64,000 nt of DNA from Apodospora peruviana (GCA_033439685.1 JAUEDM010000001.1:3348001-3412000); one strand, 5' to 3'; shown: positions 47,369 through 59,827, counted from the first letter of the stretch. Notes: generated from the letters alone by a model not told the origin. A program made the numbers and translations.

Positions 47369-48963
47369 AGAGGAGGAGGGATTATTGAAAAGGGATAAAA
47401 AGGGATATTCCAAAATTTACACAGAGAGACGGGACGGGCGGCGCTTCTTTTTTCGTATAGTCATTATGTATCGACCGTGTACCACCAACATCAGGTATGA
47501 AGAACGTTGAAAAAGAGAGTGAAACAACTTGTGAAAATGTAGGTTCTTCTCTTTGACCTCCTGTGGATATCTGTGGCCAGCCTTCTTATGACATTGCAAG
47601 GGAGCAGGTATGGTATCGACTCCCAAAAAGGTGAATAAAAGGCAACATACAACACCAGGGATTCGCTGATCGTCACCGACCCAACTACTGGTCTGGCAGT
47701 CGCCGGTTTATCTAGGGGAGAGCGGACGGGATCCCGAGTTCCCCGGCGCCTATGGTCGTATGTGATTGTTTGAAGGCATCCTGTGGTATATATTGGTCAA
47801 AGGAGAGAAAGGAGAGCAGAAGTCAGACCAGAAAATATGTAGACTCACTTGCTCAACAACATATATACCTACCTAGGTACATTGAATCAAGCATACCTTA
47901 CTGTGTAGGTTCAAAGGTATTCTAGCTTCAAAGGAGCCACCATACATGGGTTAAAGAACTCGCGGTTATGCATGTCTCACGCTGACCAACGAGGCTTGAC
48001 TCCAATAAATTCTGAGATGTGTAGCTAGGGAGAGATTTCCTTTACCCTCTCCCTGCCGAAGTATTTAAAAACATCTCCAACCACAGCCATTTTCGATCCT
48101 AGGTAACTCTCCAACAAATATTCCGTCTTCAACTTTCGCCCCGGATATCGACCTACCCACCAATTACTAGGGTACTCTTCTCTACGGTGGTACATATAAA
48201 ACCATGATGGCCAAGAAAGAACCACCCCCGAGTCCGTTATGGGCGGTTTTCCTGCCTGGAACATTTTTCGTAACAACCTATGTGCTCCAGAGCCGCTTGC
48301 CAAAATCCTTTTTCACCGCAAAATCTACCTTCCCGGTCTCACAAGTCTTACCGCCGCCAACGTAGTTATATGGGCAGAGGTCAGCAAGAACCGTACGACA
48401 GGAAAACCATGGAGCTGGAGTCGTCTGCACGTAGCTTAGTTGGGAAGAAACTGCACCTAAGTTGGTAAACTGTGTTTCTACACATGGTGTTGTCTGGCAT
48501 TAATGGGACGACAGACACCCTGCGCCCCCCCATCATCATCTTCATCACCACTCAATCATATGGTTATGCAACAAAGCTGTGACACCTTCGAGGGAAGTAT
48601 TCGTAGACCAGTTAGTACGGTTCCGAACGGATAGGAGTCCTCCTTTCAACAAAAGTCGGTGAGGTTGTCGATTTGGATAGCATAAACCTACAGTCTTTTT
48701 TTGTCAAACAAAAGCCACTATTGCAAAGGTATTCTGCGTACCTGCTTGTTACTCACTGTCCTGGCTTCCAAAAACAGCGACAAGTCCTGCCAAAAACCCC
48801 AGCTTCCAGAACACCTAGTTCTCTACATATTGTGTGTAAGTTCAAGCCGTATTAACAAGGTTAGTACCTAAGGTTGTATACATCTCTCTATTACAACTAC
48901 AACATCTTAACTACCACCTACTCACCCATAAAGCAGGCAATCTATCTAAATCTAGGTAAATAT
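47369..48963. other. Convergent 3' spacer between ost1 and pex1
   Basis: Contains a TACCTAGGTA palindrome (47870-47879) in a longer TACC tract. A minus-strand frame (48025-48303, first ATG inside) matches no family I know, and nearby frames suggest at most a very old relic. Confidence 0.5.
47870..47879. repeat. TACCTAGGTA palindrome
   Basis: Exact copy of the decamer at 15594 and 28213, here directly adjoining a TACC repeat. Confidence 0.9.
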
Positions 48964-51900
48964 CTACATCAAACTGCTCCGTCCTCCAACTTCCATGCTC
49001 CCTTCCCCATTCCTCATCTCACCGCTCCGGCCAACCACAAACTCACGATAGATCCTCTGCAGCCTGAGCTTCTCATCGGAACTAATACTGGCGCGCGTCT
49101 CTTCCAGCGCTTTAACGATATGCTTCCAGCCGATTACGACCTCCTTGTGTGTACCTTCACCCGCAGCATCTGACGTCGCCAAACTGTTTTGTGCGCCCTT
49201 GCTACTCAGCTGCTTAGCCCGCTTCCTCGCCAACTTCATGCTCTCTAGCTTGGCCGAGATGGTCGCCTGTTCCGCCAGCTCAGCAGCTCTGGCGCGTGGC
49301 TTACCGTTCTGCTGCGCGAGCGCAGCGTCCTGTCCGTACGGGAACTGCAAGAAACTATTTCGCGTTGCGGCGGCGGCGGTCTTTTTGCTGGTGCGACGAC
49401 CACCTGCCGCCGAGACAGCGGTTGTCTGATGATCGCGGTCGTTTAGAACGTCGTGGATCGCTTCGAGCTGGGCGTTTGACACCAAAGCCTGGAGGTCGGC
49501 CCCCGAAAAGCCCTCTGTCCGGCGGCCAAGCTCCACCAAAGCCTCCTCGGAATTCCAGACTTCGTCCGCGAGCTTGACTTTCTGCGCGAGCGCCTTGATA
49601 ATATCGAGGCGGTCTTCCTGATTGGGGAAATCGCACAGCAGCGACTTGTCCAGACGGCCCGGCCGCAGCAGGGCAGGGTCGATAAGGTCTGGACGCGATG
49701 TCGCCGCGAGCACATAGACGCCCGATAGACCCTCTGCGCCATCCATCTGGGTCAATAGCTGGTTGACCACTCTGTCCGTGACACCGGTGGAGTCGTGGCC
49801 GCGCTTTGGAGCGATCGAGTCGAACTCGTCGAAGAACAAGACGCACGGTCTTGCCGCTTGAGCCCGGTCGAACAGATCGCGGACGCTCTTTTCCGACGCG
49901 CCGATGTATTTATTCAAGATCTCTGGGCCCTTGACGCTGATGAAATTGAGGCCGCATTCGCCCGCTACGGCGCTGGCCAACAGGGTCTTGCCACATCCTG
50001 GGTATCCATAGAGCAGGAGACCCGACCGCAGACGAAGAGGGCACTGAGCGAAGATCGGTGCGTATTTGGTTGGGTACTCGAGGGTCTCCAGTAGAATGCG
50101 GCGCGTCTCTTGCAGGCCGCCTATCGACGAAAATGTTGTCGTTGAACTCTGGAGAGTGACATTCCGTAAGGAAGCAGGGGTAAAGCCTTTGAGAGCTTTG
50201 TCGAAATCGGCGCGACTGAGGCGAATTGACGTCAGATCCGAATCTATTGATTCACCCACAGCCCGACTCAGTGCCTCATTTCGTGCTCGAGAGATGAGCA
50301 GGATGAGATCACCAGGCATGTAGCCATCGCACTGCCCTGCGATGTCGAGGAAGTCGAGGTCGTCACCAAGGATGAACCCGCTGGGCTTATTTGAACTTCC
50401 TCTATGGTTCAACTGACTTGGACCCTCCATCCACCCATTCTCATCTCCGGCTGCAGAACTACCATCGGCAGTTGTCGGACGACTGCCGTGGTCATCGGCA
50501 ACCTCCATGTCTTCCTGACGGATCGAGTTCTGGGCGGTGAGGGCTTCCGTAATTCGTCTCCTCGTCTCCTTATCTGGAGCTTTCAAGTCGATGATCTCAC
50601 GAACAACGTGGCCTCCCACAATAACATTGTGAAGAGAGTCTTTCCCCTGGCAGGTGGCCAGAAGAACCACATTGCTGTCTTTTCCACAATACTGGTTGAC
50701 CATTGAGCATATCGCTTCGCTGATTTGACGACTCCTCCCGTTCTCATTGCCCACCTGCAATTCAGTTTCCGCTGGACAAAGCTTATCAAGATCATCCAAC
50801 ACCACCACAGCTTTGCCCTCGAGTCTGGCTCCCCAACTCGCTGCCATAAAGAGGCGATTAAGTGTCTCTTTAATTGTAGAGACTCTGCTTTCGTCATTTA
50901 CAAGCTTTGTGCAGGAGAAATATGATGTGTGATATAGCTGTTCTGAGCGCAGGGTGCGCGCCACAGCTTGGGCTATAGAAGTCTTGCCTGACCCTTGGCC
51001 ACCGGTCAAGAGGACGGAAGACATGTGCGAAAGATGCAGTCTCAGTTTCTCGAGAAGACTGTCAATGCCGACGAGCAATGAGTCGGATATCTCCGAGGCC
51101 AATTCGCCATCCAATTCAGACAACCAAGCCGGTTTTGGTACCGGAGGCTGGACAGCAATCGGAAGCTTCCAGTCAGACCCCAGAATCCAACTCAGGGGTT
51201 TCTTCCCTCCGCCCTGGGAGGGAGCAAACGGAGGGTCAAATTTGATGACCCCTCCCTCCCAGCTACGAGGGTAGCTCAATCCTTCGTGTAGTCCGAGGAC
51301 TTGGCCATCGGTAAGTGGTCCACAGAGTAGCCCATTTGCATTGGCTCCGTATATATGTTTCACCTGCTTCGCAGCCTCTTCTTTTTCCGCTTTGGACTGG
51401 CCGCCAAACTTCAGACCTGCTGAACTGGCGGCTTTTGACGATAAAAATGGGTATATCTTTAACTTCTGCACTGAATCATGCACTATTCCGTCTTTGTCCG
51501 GGACTGTTTTCCGTGGTAAGTGGGCAGGTGCAGCTTCGATCTTGACGACTCCGCCGACCATGCCTTGGCAGCCAAGAGCAGTGCACAACGGAGAGGAGAG
51601 TGCTATCGTCTGTCCATTTGGAGGGTCGTTCCACGGCCGAAGACGGGCAATAATTTTGGTCGACGGCGCGATTGCCTCTCCTTCCGGAGGCTGATTTTGC
51701 GAGTCGGTTGGCTGTTGAAGGCCGGCAGGACGGACAACGTTGACCGCGACCCATTTACCTGCCTTCAAATCTCCTGTGGACAGAAGATCGTGGTCTACCC
51801 AAACACTGATATCCCCGGCCAACGTTTCCTCATCGAACCATTCTTGGCAAAGCTTCTGGTCAATGCCTCTTAAGAAAAGTGTCGATCTTTTCTCTTCTCG

Positions 51901-52736
51901 TTCGCTCTTGCGCCTGGCAGTGCTCGTTGAGCTCTTGCCACTCTTCCTTGAGGCACCGCCGACGCTCTTGTTATCCTTGTGGTTGCCCTGCTTGGAGCGA
52001 ACCTTCGGCGCCACAATAACTTCGGCGTCTGGGGCAATCTTGGCAAAGGGAACATCCTGGGGTAAAGGAGGGTCGAGTGATATGATCTTAATGTTTGCGG
52101 TCGATGTTTGCGACAGATGTAACGTCAATGGGTGCGCGCCGGCGACAACGCCCCCGGGAGCGTAGGTGGGGTTTGGTATAGCACGGATCTGGAGCATCAA
52201 GTTGTCTTCCAAGAAGGTGCCGTGCAGTTCGATCATCTCCCAGTCCTCGGGAGTCAAGGGCTCGATATTGACCGTGTGTGTCAGGGGCGGGTCGAAGTGT
52301 ATGCTCGCGACGACCTTCTGACCGTCCTGCAACCCCACGGCCGCAGCCAGTGTAGCATCGATCTCAACGAGGGGGACTTCCTGGTCGCGTGACGACGAGC
52401 TCCTGGTCCCATTGATTCCATCTCTGCTGACAATCGGGGTGACTCTCCTTTTGCTGGGCATGCCCGTCCAGCCGACATAGATGGATTTGGAGGACGAGGA
52501 AGCGCCTGAGCCAGGGGCAGCAGGCGCACGGTAATTCAGTTCGACGATGACATTCTGCGCGGGCTGGAGATTTGTTAGCTAGATGCCGAGCTAGCAGCTA
52601 AAGGAGAACAGCAGCTTACTGTGTTGACATTGGCGAGCAACGAGGCCAGTGAAGGCGGCAGGTTAACTAAGCAGTTTTGCAAGTGCACGAGAGAGATCTC
52701 TGCGGCTGCCGACTGCGCATTCTTCCTCGATGCCAT
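48964..52736 (-). CDS. pex1: Peroxin-1, AAA ATPase of the peroxisomal exportomer
   Basis: With Pex6 it pulls ubiquitinated Pex5 receptor out of the peroxisomal membrane. Exons 52736-52620 and 52563-48964 give 1238 aa. The N-terminal double-psi barrel region includes LVHLQNCLVNLPPSL, APAAPGSGASSSSKSIYVGW and PLTPEDWEMIELHGTFLEDN. The D1 AAA domain has Walker A LLTGGQGSGKTSIAQ and Walker B VVVLDDLDKLCP. The D2 domain has LLYGYPGCGKTLLASAVAGE, GPEILNKYIGASEKSVRDLF, Walker B CVLFFDEFDSIAPKRG and the second region of homology ATSRPDLIDPALLRPGRLD. Both nucleotide sites look intact. The C-terminal 200 residues are basic and poorly conserved. Divergent from mcm7. Confidence 0.97.
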
Positions 52737-53117
52737 GCTCACGTCTTACCTGTCGCCAGGCTGGCCTATGTTGTACAGTTTTGATTGTTTGATGACGCGC
52801 AAAAGAAGATAATGTTATGAAACGGTTATACATGAGCATGGCATCTTGATTGAGCCCGCTTTCATCGTTTCGGGCAGCTTCGACGGGACCTGGGGACCTT
52901 GAACTTGGCGACAGCTTTCGGGCAATTTGCATGTGCCGAGGCTCCTCACCCACGGCCCGGGGAGCTTACACACGGCAAGACTGGAGGGTTGTCTGTCAGC
53001 TGTTCCCAGCTGCAGATGCTACCCCCCCATATTATCTGACCAAGACGGAAAGTGTGGGGCCAGGGGCAATTGAATTTGGGGCAGTCTTGGGCAATTAAGC
53101 AAACCCCTGCTTCAGCA

Positions 53118-53123
53118 ACGCGT
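53118..53123. promoter_or_regulatory. MluI cell-cycle box (MCB), upstream copy
   Basis: ACGCGT about 205 bp before the mcm7 start. MBF-type factors bind this hexamer to drive G1/S transcription of replication genes in yeasts. Confidence 0.6.
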
Positions 53124-53147
53124 AAAAGTCGCGTGTTTCGTGACTGG

Positions 53148-53153
53148 ACGCGT
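53148..53153. promoter_or_regulatory. MluI cell-cycle box (MCB), downstream copy
   Basis: Second ACGCGT, 30 bp from the first and about 175 bp before the mcm7 start; paired spacing strengthens the assignment. Confidence 0.6.
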
Positions 53154-53325
53154 TTCCCAGCCCCCCTGGGCCTGTCCACCAGAAACCTCCAAGCGCCGTT
53201 CTCTTTGGTCCCACGTCCACGACTCCGCCGTGTCGCATCTTTTGCAAGCAGCTTGTCAGTCGCAACATCCTCACTGCTCGCCCCATACCAAAACATTAAT
53301 TCTCTTTAACTGCACCCTCAACACA

Positions 53326-55959
53326 ATGGCGTTGCTACAGTACCGAGCGCCCGTCGACTACACGGCGCAGCAATGTGAGTGCAAAAAGGGCGGATCAATT
53401 GTTTGTTTCAATCGTCCCACTAATCATGAAATAGCTGCCTTTGAGGACTTTCTGCAGGAGTTCAAGACGTCCCCCGAGCAGGCAATCACCCACGCGCTCG
53501 GCAACATCAACATCGACGAGGACGACCTGAGCGACGAGTATGACTTTATGGACGAAGACGACGAGGCACAAGAGCGGCGTCGCCAGGAGAAGGCCCGCAG
53601 GCGGTCCCCTCATCACAAGTACAAGGAGATGCTGCAGGATCTTGCAGACAGGAAGGTCAATGAGGTCGTAATTGACCTGGACGATCTGCTTTCGGTGAGC
53701 AATTCATCTGTGATACGTCTGCCATGCAATATGCTAACAGACGAAATGCAGTACGAGCAGGACGTCAACGAGGGGCTCAAACTCGTCGAGTCGGTCGAGA
53801 AGAACACAAAGCACTACGTCGAGATTCTTTCTAGAGCCGTCGACAAGCTGATGCCGGCGCCCAGCAGCAATGTTACTTTCAAGGACGACGTGCTCGATGT
53901 CCTGATGGCGAACAGGCAACAGCGCAACCGTGACCTCGCCGAGGCCGCCGAGAGACTGACGGACCCGACCATCATAGACGACCAGTTCCCGGCACAGCTC
54001 ACAAGACGCTACACATTAGTCTTCAAGCCACGCACATCGACACCGGCAAACCCGGTCAAGGCTCTGTCCGTACGCCAGGTCCGCGGTGACCACCTGGGCC
54101 ACCTCATCACAATCCGGGGCATCGCTACAAGGGTCTCGGACGTCAAGCCCGTCGTCCAAGTTAGCGCCTACACTTGCGACCGTTGCGGCTGCGAGATCTT
54201 TCAACCAGTCACGGACAAGCACTACGGACCGCTGACTTTGTGTCCGTCAGAAGACTGCAAGGAGAACCAGGCCAAGGGCCAGCTCCACCCCTCATCGAGA
54301 GCGTCCAAGTTCCTCCCCTTCCAGGAGGTTAAGGTACAGGAGCTTGCGGAGCAGGTCCCCATCGGTCAGATCCCGAGAAGCCTGACGATTCTGTGCTACG
54401 GAAGTCTTGTCAGACAGGTCAACCCGGGCGATGTTGTCGACATCGCCGGCATTTTCCTACCTACCCCGTACACTGGGTTCAAAGCGATGAAAGCCGGTCT
54501 CCTTACTGACACTTACCTCGAGGCACACCACATCCACCAACACAAAAAGGCGTACGAAGACATGGACATCGACCCCCTCCTGGTGCGGAGGATCGCCAAG
54601 TTCACTCAAGCCGGCGGAAACCAGTACGAGTATCTCGCGAAATCGATCGCCCCAGAAATCTTTGGCCACCTCGATGTCAAGAAAGCCCTGCTTCTCCTGC
54701 TCGTCGGCGGTGTCACCAAGGAAGTCGGCGACGGCATGCGGATCCGTGGCGACATCAACATCTGCCTCATGGGCGATCCTGGTGTGGCCAAGTCCCAGTT
54801 GCTCAAGTACATCTCCAAGGTCGCGCCCCGCGGCGTCTACACCTCAGGCCGCGGAAGCAGCGGCGTCGGTCTGACCGCCGCCGTGATGCGTGACCCCGTC
54901 ACCGACGAGATGGTGCTCGAGGGCGGCGCGCTCGTCCTCGCCGACAACGGTATCTGCTGCATCGACGAGTTCGACAAGATGGACGACAACGATCGCACCG
55001 CCATCCACGAGGTTATGGAGCAGCAGACCATCAGCATTTCCAAGGCCGGCATCAGCACGACCCTCAACGCCCGCACCTCCATCTTGGCAGCCGCCAACCC
55101 GCTCTATGGCCGCTACAACACGCGCCTGTCCGCCGTCGAGAACATCAACCTGCCTGCCGCGCTGCTCTCGCGATTCGACGTCATGTTCCTGCTGCTCGAC
55201 ACGCCGAGCCGCGACAACGACGCCCAGCTCGCCAAGCACGTCGCCTTCGTCCACATGAACGGCCGGCACCCCGACCTCGGCACCGAGGACGGCGTCGTCT
55301 TTTCGCCCCAGGAGGTGCGCGCCTATGTCGCGCAGGCGCGCACCTTCCGGCCCGTCGTCCCGCAGGCCATCTCCGAGTACATGGTCAAGACGTACGTGCG
55401 CCTGCGCAGCCAGCAGAAGCGCGCCGAGAAGCGCAACGAGAACTTTGGCCACACCACGCCGCGTACTTTGTTGGGAGTCGTGCGTCTGGCGCAGGCCCTT
55501 GCGCGGTTGCGCTTCAGCAATACCGTTTCGCAAGAGGACGTCGACGAGGCGCTGCGGCTTGTCGAGGCTAGCAAGGACAGCCTGGCGACCGACGACCGCG
55601 GCAGCAACAGGCGCGCGCTCAACGCCAGCAGCAAGATTTATAATTTGGTCAAAGGGCTGGCTGACTCGGGCGCCTGCCGGCCTGATGATGCGGATGATGA
55701 TGAGGATGAGCAGTACGGTATCGAGTTGAACATGCGCAAGGTCAAGGAACGGGTCATTGCCAAGGGCTTTACGGAGAACCAGTGGCTTAGCGCGCTGGAG
55801 GAGTACACGGAGCTCGACGTAAGTTTTACATTCCATTCTCTCTATTTTTATTTTGGTACTAACTGATGATGATAGATTTGGCAAACTGCTGGCAACGGTA
55901 CCCGTCTTGTGTTCATTACTTCCAACAATGGTGAGAATGATGGTGATCTTGGTCTGTAG
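53326..55959 (+). CDS. mcm7: DNA replication licensing factor MCM7
   Basis: Subunit of the MCM2-7 replicative helicase. Exons 53326-53374, 53435-53694, 53752-55818 and 55876-55959 give 819 aa. The first two introns are multiples of three without stops, so a naive translation reads through them; their GTGAGT/GTGAGC donors and the conserved MALLQYRAPVDYTAQQSAFEDFL start show they are introns. Zinc-binding cysteines appear in CDRCGCEIF and CPSEDC. The AAA core has Walker A GDPGVAKSQLL, SGRGSSGVGLTAAV, Walker B CCIDEFDKM and the arginine finger SRFDVMFLLLD. RTLLGVVRLAQALARL and EALRLVEASKDSL are typical MCM7 lid motifs. The last exon ends LVFITSNNGENDGDLGL. Two MCB boxes upstream fit cell-cycle control. 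Confidence 0.97.
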
Positions 55960-56563
55960 AGCGGAAACACATTTTGTTTGCGTCTGATGATGAGTTCGTT
56001 TTGTGGCTTGGTTTCCATGCTTTTTCTGGTTTTCTTTTTATAGGTAAGGCGTTTTGCGCAAGGTTTTGTTTCCGTAGTCATTTGTTAACGGGATTTCTTG
56101 TGGGGTTTATTGAGTTGGGTATCTACCTACCTATATTATGATGTTGGGTGGTGTAGGAGAGAGGTCTATATATCAAATGCAGGATCTGAAGTATGGCCCT
56201 GTCCAGGCACCTGATGTACAAAATAAATATGCCAAAAGTGAACGATAGGCCTACGCCCTGAGGGCAGCCACACTTTCTGATATCGTCCACCTGACCCTTT
56301 ATGGTTTGAGATCTCGGTGGGCTTCTCTTTTCATCCAAACTTGAGATGAATACTTATAAGTATAGCAACGGCCATGCGATTATGCAAAAGGTACGGCAGA
56401 CTGATTCTTATCTACTATACAGGCTTCGATTGCAATCATCTACATGTAAATACCACCATAACTCTTTTTCTTACAGTACATCTAAGTAGACAGAGCTTCT
56501 TACAGACGGCGTGGGGCGTCGACACGCATATATACAGATATGCACGAACAGAACTTCAAACTC
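55960..56563. other. Convergent 3' spacer between mcm7 and mS29
   Basis: 3' UTRs and a CTACCTACCTA tract near 56122. No gene. Confidence 0.6.
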
Positions 56564-58064
56564 TTATATCCGCATAGTCAGCAGCGATGCGCGCTCCATC
56601 TCTCCCAGCACCCCGTTGCCACTAAGCATCCACTTCTCACTCACCGACAGCTCGTCGACAGTCGTCCTGAGCACCCCGCTCGCAGCCCAGTACTCCATCA
56701 GCGATCGCGCCTCCAATTTGTTGATTCCCTTCACCTTTATGACCTGTGCAGCGCGCATGGCCGCCTCGACCCGATGATCATAACCGCGGATATACGCCTG
56801 GCGCAAGGGCTTCTCGGCCCCAAGCTGCTCCGCCTCGCGCTGTGCGATCGCCAACTCCATGCTCAGCGAGCGCTGCACATTGTTGCGCGTCGTGGCGGCC
56901 AGAATGGCACCGCCGTAGGGGAGAGAAATGTTGCCGCCGAGGCAGTCGGTGAAGAGGCGCACCAGCGCCAGGTCGTGGGAGTGGATCAGCTCAAACGCCG
57001 GACTTCGGTAATCCGAGACCTTCATGATATGCGACAAGCCGTCGAGCGCGAAGAGAATGGGAACCCGACCGCGCGTGTTGGCCGTCAGCTCTTTCCACAG
57101 TGCCATGAAGATGGTCCAGGCGTTCTCGGGCTCCTTGGCGCTGTTGGCCAGCTGCATCAACGAAGAGCCGATAGGCATCTGCTGCGGGATTTCAGGGTGC
57201 GAGTAGGCGGTCGCCATGCGCACCAGGACCTTCTCGTTGGCCTTTCGAATGTTCTGGATCAGCTTGAGCGCGTAGTTTTGCTGCATGTACTGCACCGGGT
57301 CCGTCCCGGGGATCGGGGCATACTCGGTAACCGCCGTGGTCAATTCTTGCGCTGTAAATAGGGGTCAGTATCTGCTGCCCGAAAAAGGCATCGTGGAACA
57401 AACCTTCGGGAATGTGGATAACGATCCATTCGTTGAAAAAAGCGTGCGACATGGCCTGAAGCATCAATATGCTCTTGCCCGTCAACTTGTCACCGTCCAA
57501 GACCAATTTCAACGTCTGCTTGTCTGTCGCGGCCTGTTGCATCCGCGTCACCAGGTCGACCGTTTCAGGCCGTATTAGCGTAGAAGGTTTCCTAAAGAAA
57601 CCCCAGGTCTGTTTGGGTTTGAATGCTTCGACGGCGCGCAGCTGGTCGACCAGGGCATCGGGAAGACCCATGACCTTGGTGACGTTGGCAGCATCCAACA
57701 TGTGCTTGGCGTCCAGATCGGACAACCAGTGTACGTGCAGAGCATTGCTGTTGCTGAGCTGGATCTTCTTGCGGTAGGCCTTTCGCTCGCCCGGCAGCGG
57801 CGTCTTGCCCCTGGCGCCGGCCTGCTTCCTGTGCTTGGATTTCGATATCGTGACCCTCCTTCCAGAACGGATATGTCCAGTTTCCATCCGCTTCGGTTGG
57901 CTGGTTGGCCTTGCACCCTTGGTAGGACCAGCAGCGGCGGTCGCGGTGGTCGAAAAGGGCGCGCTTGCAGTCCAGGAGGCGACGGCGTTGGGGACGGCGA
58001 TACTGTGTCGTAGAACCGCGGTCGAGGGCCGGGTGAGGCATCTCAGGCAATTGGGCGCCGACAT
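56564..58064 (-). CDS. rsm23: Mitochondrial small ribosomal subunit protein mS29 (DAP3/Rsm23)
   Basis: GTP-binding mitoribosomal protein at the head of the small subunit. Exons 58064-57404 and 57351-56564 give 482 aa. The N-terminus is basic and hydroxylated (MSAPNCLRCLTRPSTAVLRH), a likely mitochondrial presequence. The P-loop is LDGDKLTGKSILMLQAMSHAF, followed after the splice by IHIPEAQELTTAVTEYAP. Later motifs are VPILFALDGLSHIM, ELIHSHDLALVRLFTDCLGG and GAILAATTRNN. The C-terminal helical region includes EARSLMEYWAASGVL, as in other fungal DAP3 proteins. The start ATG lies 455 bp from the rrs1 start on the opposite strand. Confidence 0.95.
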
Positions 58065-58518
58065 GGTTGTGTCGGGGTTACTCCGATGATTCCTGTCGGC
58101 TATGGCGGTCCTATTGCATTCTGTTCTCGTCGTCGTTGTTTCTCGGGGGCACGCCAATTACAGTCGCTCTCTGTCGGCTTCGTTGATTTTAAGTTAAGGT
58201 CGGATGAACGACGTCCAATGCACAAAAATCGGACGCGGGAGCAAAGGTCCGCTAGCAAAAGCACGGACTGTTTGGCTCCCCCCCATCGACAATGGACCTA
58301 ATCAGGGTCCGGGACTACGGATAACCGAGCTTGAATCTGCACCTCGACACCGCCTAAATTTTCAGATGCAGCTTCGCCTTCCATCGCATTAGATTTACGA
58401 TCGTGGAGTCCAGCACAGCAAGACATTGACAAAAGCTACACCTGGGAGAAAAAGGAGAGAAAAACCACAACAATCTCTCACCCACGACAAACGAAGATTA
58501 AGATTCCGTCCGCCCACA
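58065..58518. promoter_or_regulatory. Shared divergent promoter of mS29 and rrs1
   Basis: A 454-bp spacer with CCAAT at 58154-58158 and 58215-58219. An AAATTTTC (58356-58363) and a CATCGC (58382-58387) lie 130-165 bp before rrs1; these resemble the RRPE and PAC elements of yeast ribosome-biogenesis promoters but are short and may be chance. Confidence 0.4.
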
Positions 58519-59094
58519 ATGTCCACTGCGACCAAGGAAAAGCTCACGGTGGTGGTTGACAAGCCGACGCCTTACACCTTCGACCTCGGCCTGCTCCTCG
58601 CCAATGACCCCAATCCCTTATCCATCGGTCCGTCCGAACGTGAAGCCAGCCTCGCGGCCATCGCGCGAGATGGCGCCCAGTCCCTCATCAACCAGCTCCT
58701 GACCGTGTGCCCCATCTCCTCCACGCCCGCCGGCGTGCTGTTGTCGTTGCCGCCGGCCCAGACACCGCTGCCGCGTGAGAAGCCGGTGCCGGCGCCCAAG
58801 GCCGAGACCAAGTGGAGCGCATTCGCCAAGCGGCGCGGTATCGCGCCCAAGACGCGCGAGCAGCGCCGCAACCTCCAGCTCAACGAGGAGACGGGCACCT
58901 TTGAGCGCCGGTGGGGCTACAAGGGCGCCAACAAGGCCGGCCAGGACGACGCCATCATCGAGCTCAAGACCAGCACCGAGGCCAACCGCAAGGAAGGGAC
59001 CACCGTCCGCGGCGACAAGAGGCGCGAGATCAGGGAGCGTGTGAAGCGGAATGAGAGGAGAATGAAGAAGAATCAGCGGAATAATGCGAAATAA
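58519..59094 (+). CDS. rrs1: Ribosome biogenesis regulatory protein RRS1
   Basis: Nucleolar factor that with Rpf2 recruits the 5S RNP to pre-60S particles. Single exon, 191 aa, close to the yeast length. Conserved segments are PTPYTFDLGLLLANDPNPL, SLINQLLTVCPI, PLPREKPVPAPKAETKWSAF, AKRRGIAPKTREQRR, FERRWGYKGANK, and the basic C-terminus RRMKKNQRNNAK. The frame is open further 5' but without ATG, so MSTATKEKL is the start. The pair with mS29 links cytosolic and mitochondrial ribosome functions under one promoter region. Confidence 0.96.
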   Translation: MSTATKEKLTVVVDKPTPYTFDLGLLLANDPNPLSIGPSEREASLAAIARDGAQSLINQLLTVCPISSTPAGVLLSLPPAQTPLPREKPVPAPKAETKWSAFAKRRGIAPKTREQRRNLQLNEETGTFERRWGYKGANKAGQDDAIIELKTSTEANRKEGTTVRGDKRREIRERVKRNERRMKKNQRNNAK

Positions 59095-59827
59095 ACGCAC
59101 GCAGGCTGGTTGATTGATAGAGGGGAGAAAAGACGGGATATCCATGGGATGTGGTCTGTGACAGAAGATGAAATTCTACACTCCGTCGGACCTCTTAACG
59201 TCGTCACTTTGGGCGGAGGGCATCATCAAAATTTGGCATTGTGGCGTTTTTTTATTTATTTACTCTATCTCTTTTACCGTTCAAGGGCATTGTGTGTCTG
59301 GCGTTAAGGAAATGGAATTCAATGGAGGGTAGATAAAGTATGGGTTTGATAAGGTGGGAATACGAAAGGATGGCCAAGCACAGGGACAGATGGTGACTTA
59401 TGGTAATACTGTAATATAGGTACGTACCTCTATATGTCTATCTGCGCAGTATCTGGTGATATCTACCCCCGGAATCTTACAGCATTCCCCTCAGAAGTTT
59501 TTCGGTCGTTGATCTGATGGGAATTAGTTTCTATTTGGAGACGACCAGTGAGTCAACCGTCAGGAAGGCGGTCATCAACGTCAAGGGAACAAGTCAACAT
59601 CATGACAGAGACTGAACCGAAAAGAGAAGAACATGTCGATGGAACCTAATGAATAATCATTTATTGATTATCCAGTCTCCCTCAAGTCCATGTGAATAAT
59701 ACTGTACGTTTGATCTCGGCTGCTCTGGCGGAAATAGGTTAGTCCTCATGATGTTGAAGCCGTTGTCCTCATCTTCGTCCTCCTCCTTGTATCCCGCAAA
59801 CCACCACCAAGCTCGCCCATCCATGCA
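59095..59827. other. Spacer downstream of rrs1
   Basis: A/T-rich, no gene recognised. Contains the AGGTACGTACCT palindrome at 59418-59429. Confidence 0.55.
59418..59429. repeat. AGGTACGTACCT palindrome
   Basis: Perfect 12-nt palindrome related to the dispersed TACCTA/TAGGTA set; a 10-nt version (GGTACGTACC) is at 39988. Confidence 0.85.

Larger units (their letters stand above)
52737..53325. promoter_or_regulatory. Shared divergent promoter of pex1 and mcm7
   Basis: A 589-bp spacer containing two ACGCGT boxes nearer mcm7 and a pyrimidine-rich leader before the mcm7 ATG. Confidence 0.65.

Noticed and set aside
48025..48303. 92-codon minus-strand frame (first ATG inside)
   Set aside because: No family recognised and neighbouring frames are broken; could be a relic but cannot be supported.
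54844..55884. 346-codon open frame on the minus strand
   Set aside because: It is antisense to the mcm7 AAA core; the frame stays open because of GC-rich codon bias and has no family features.
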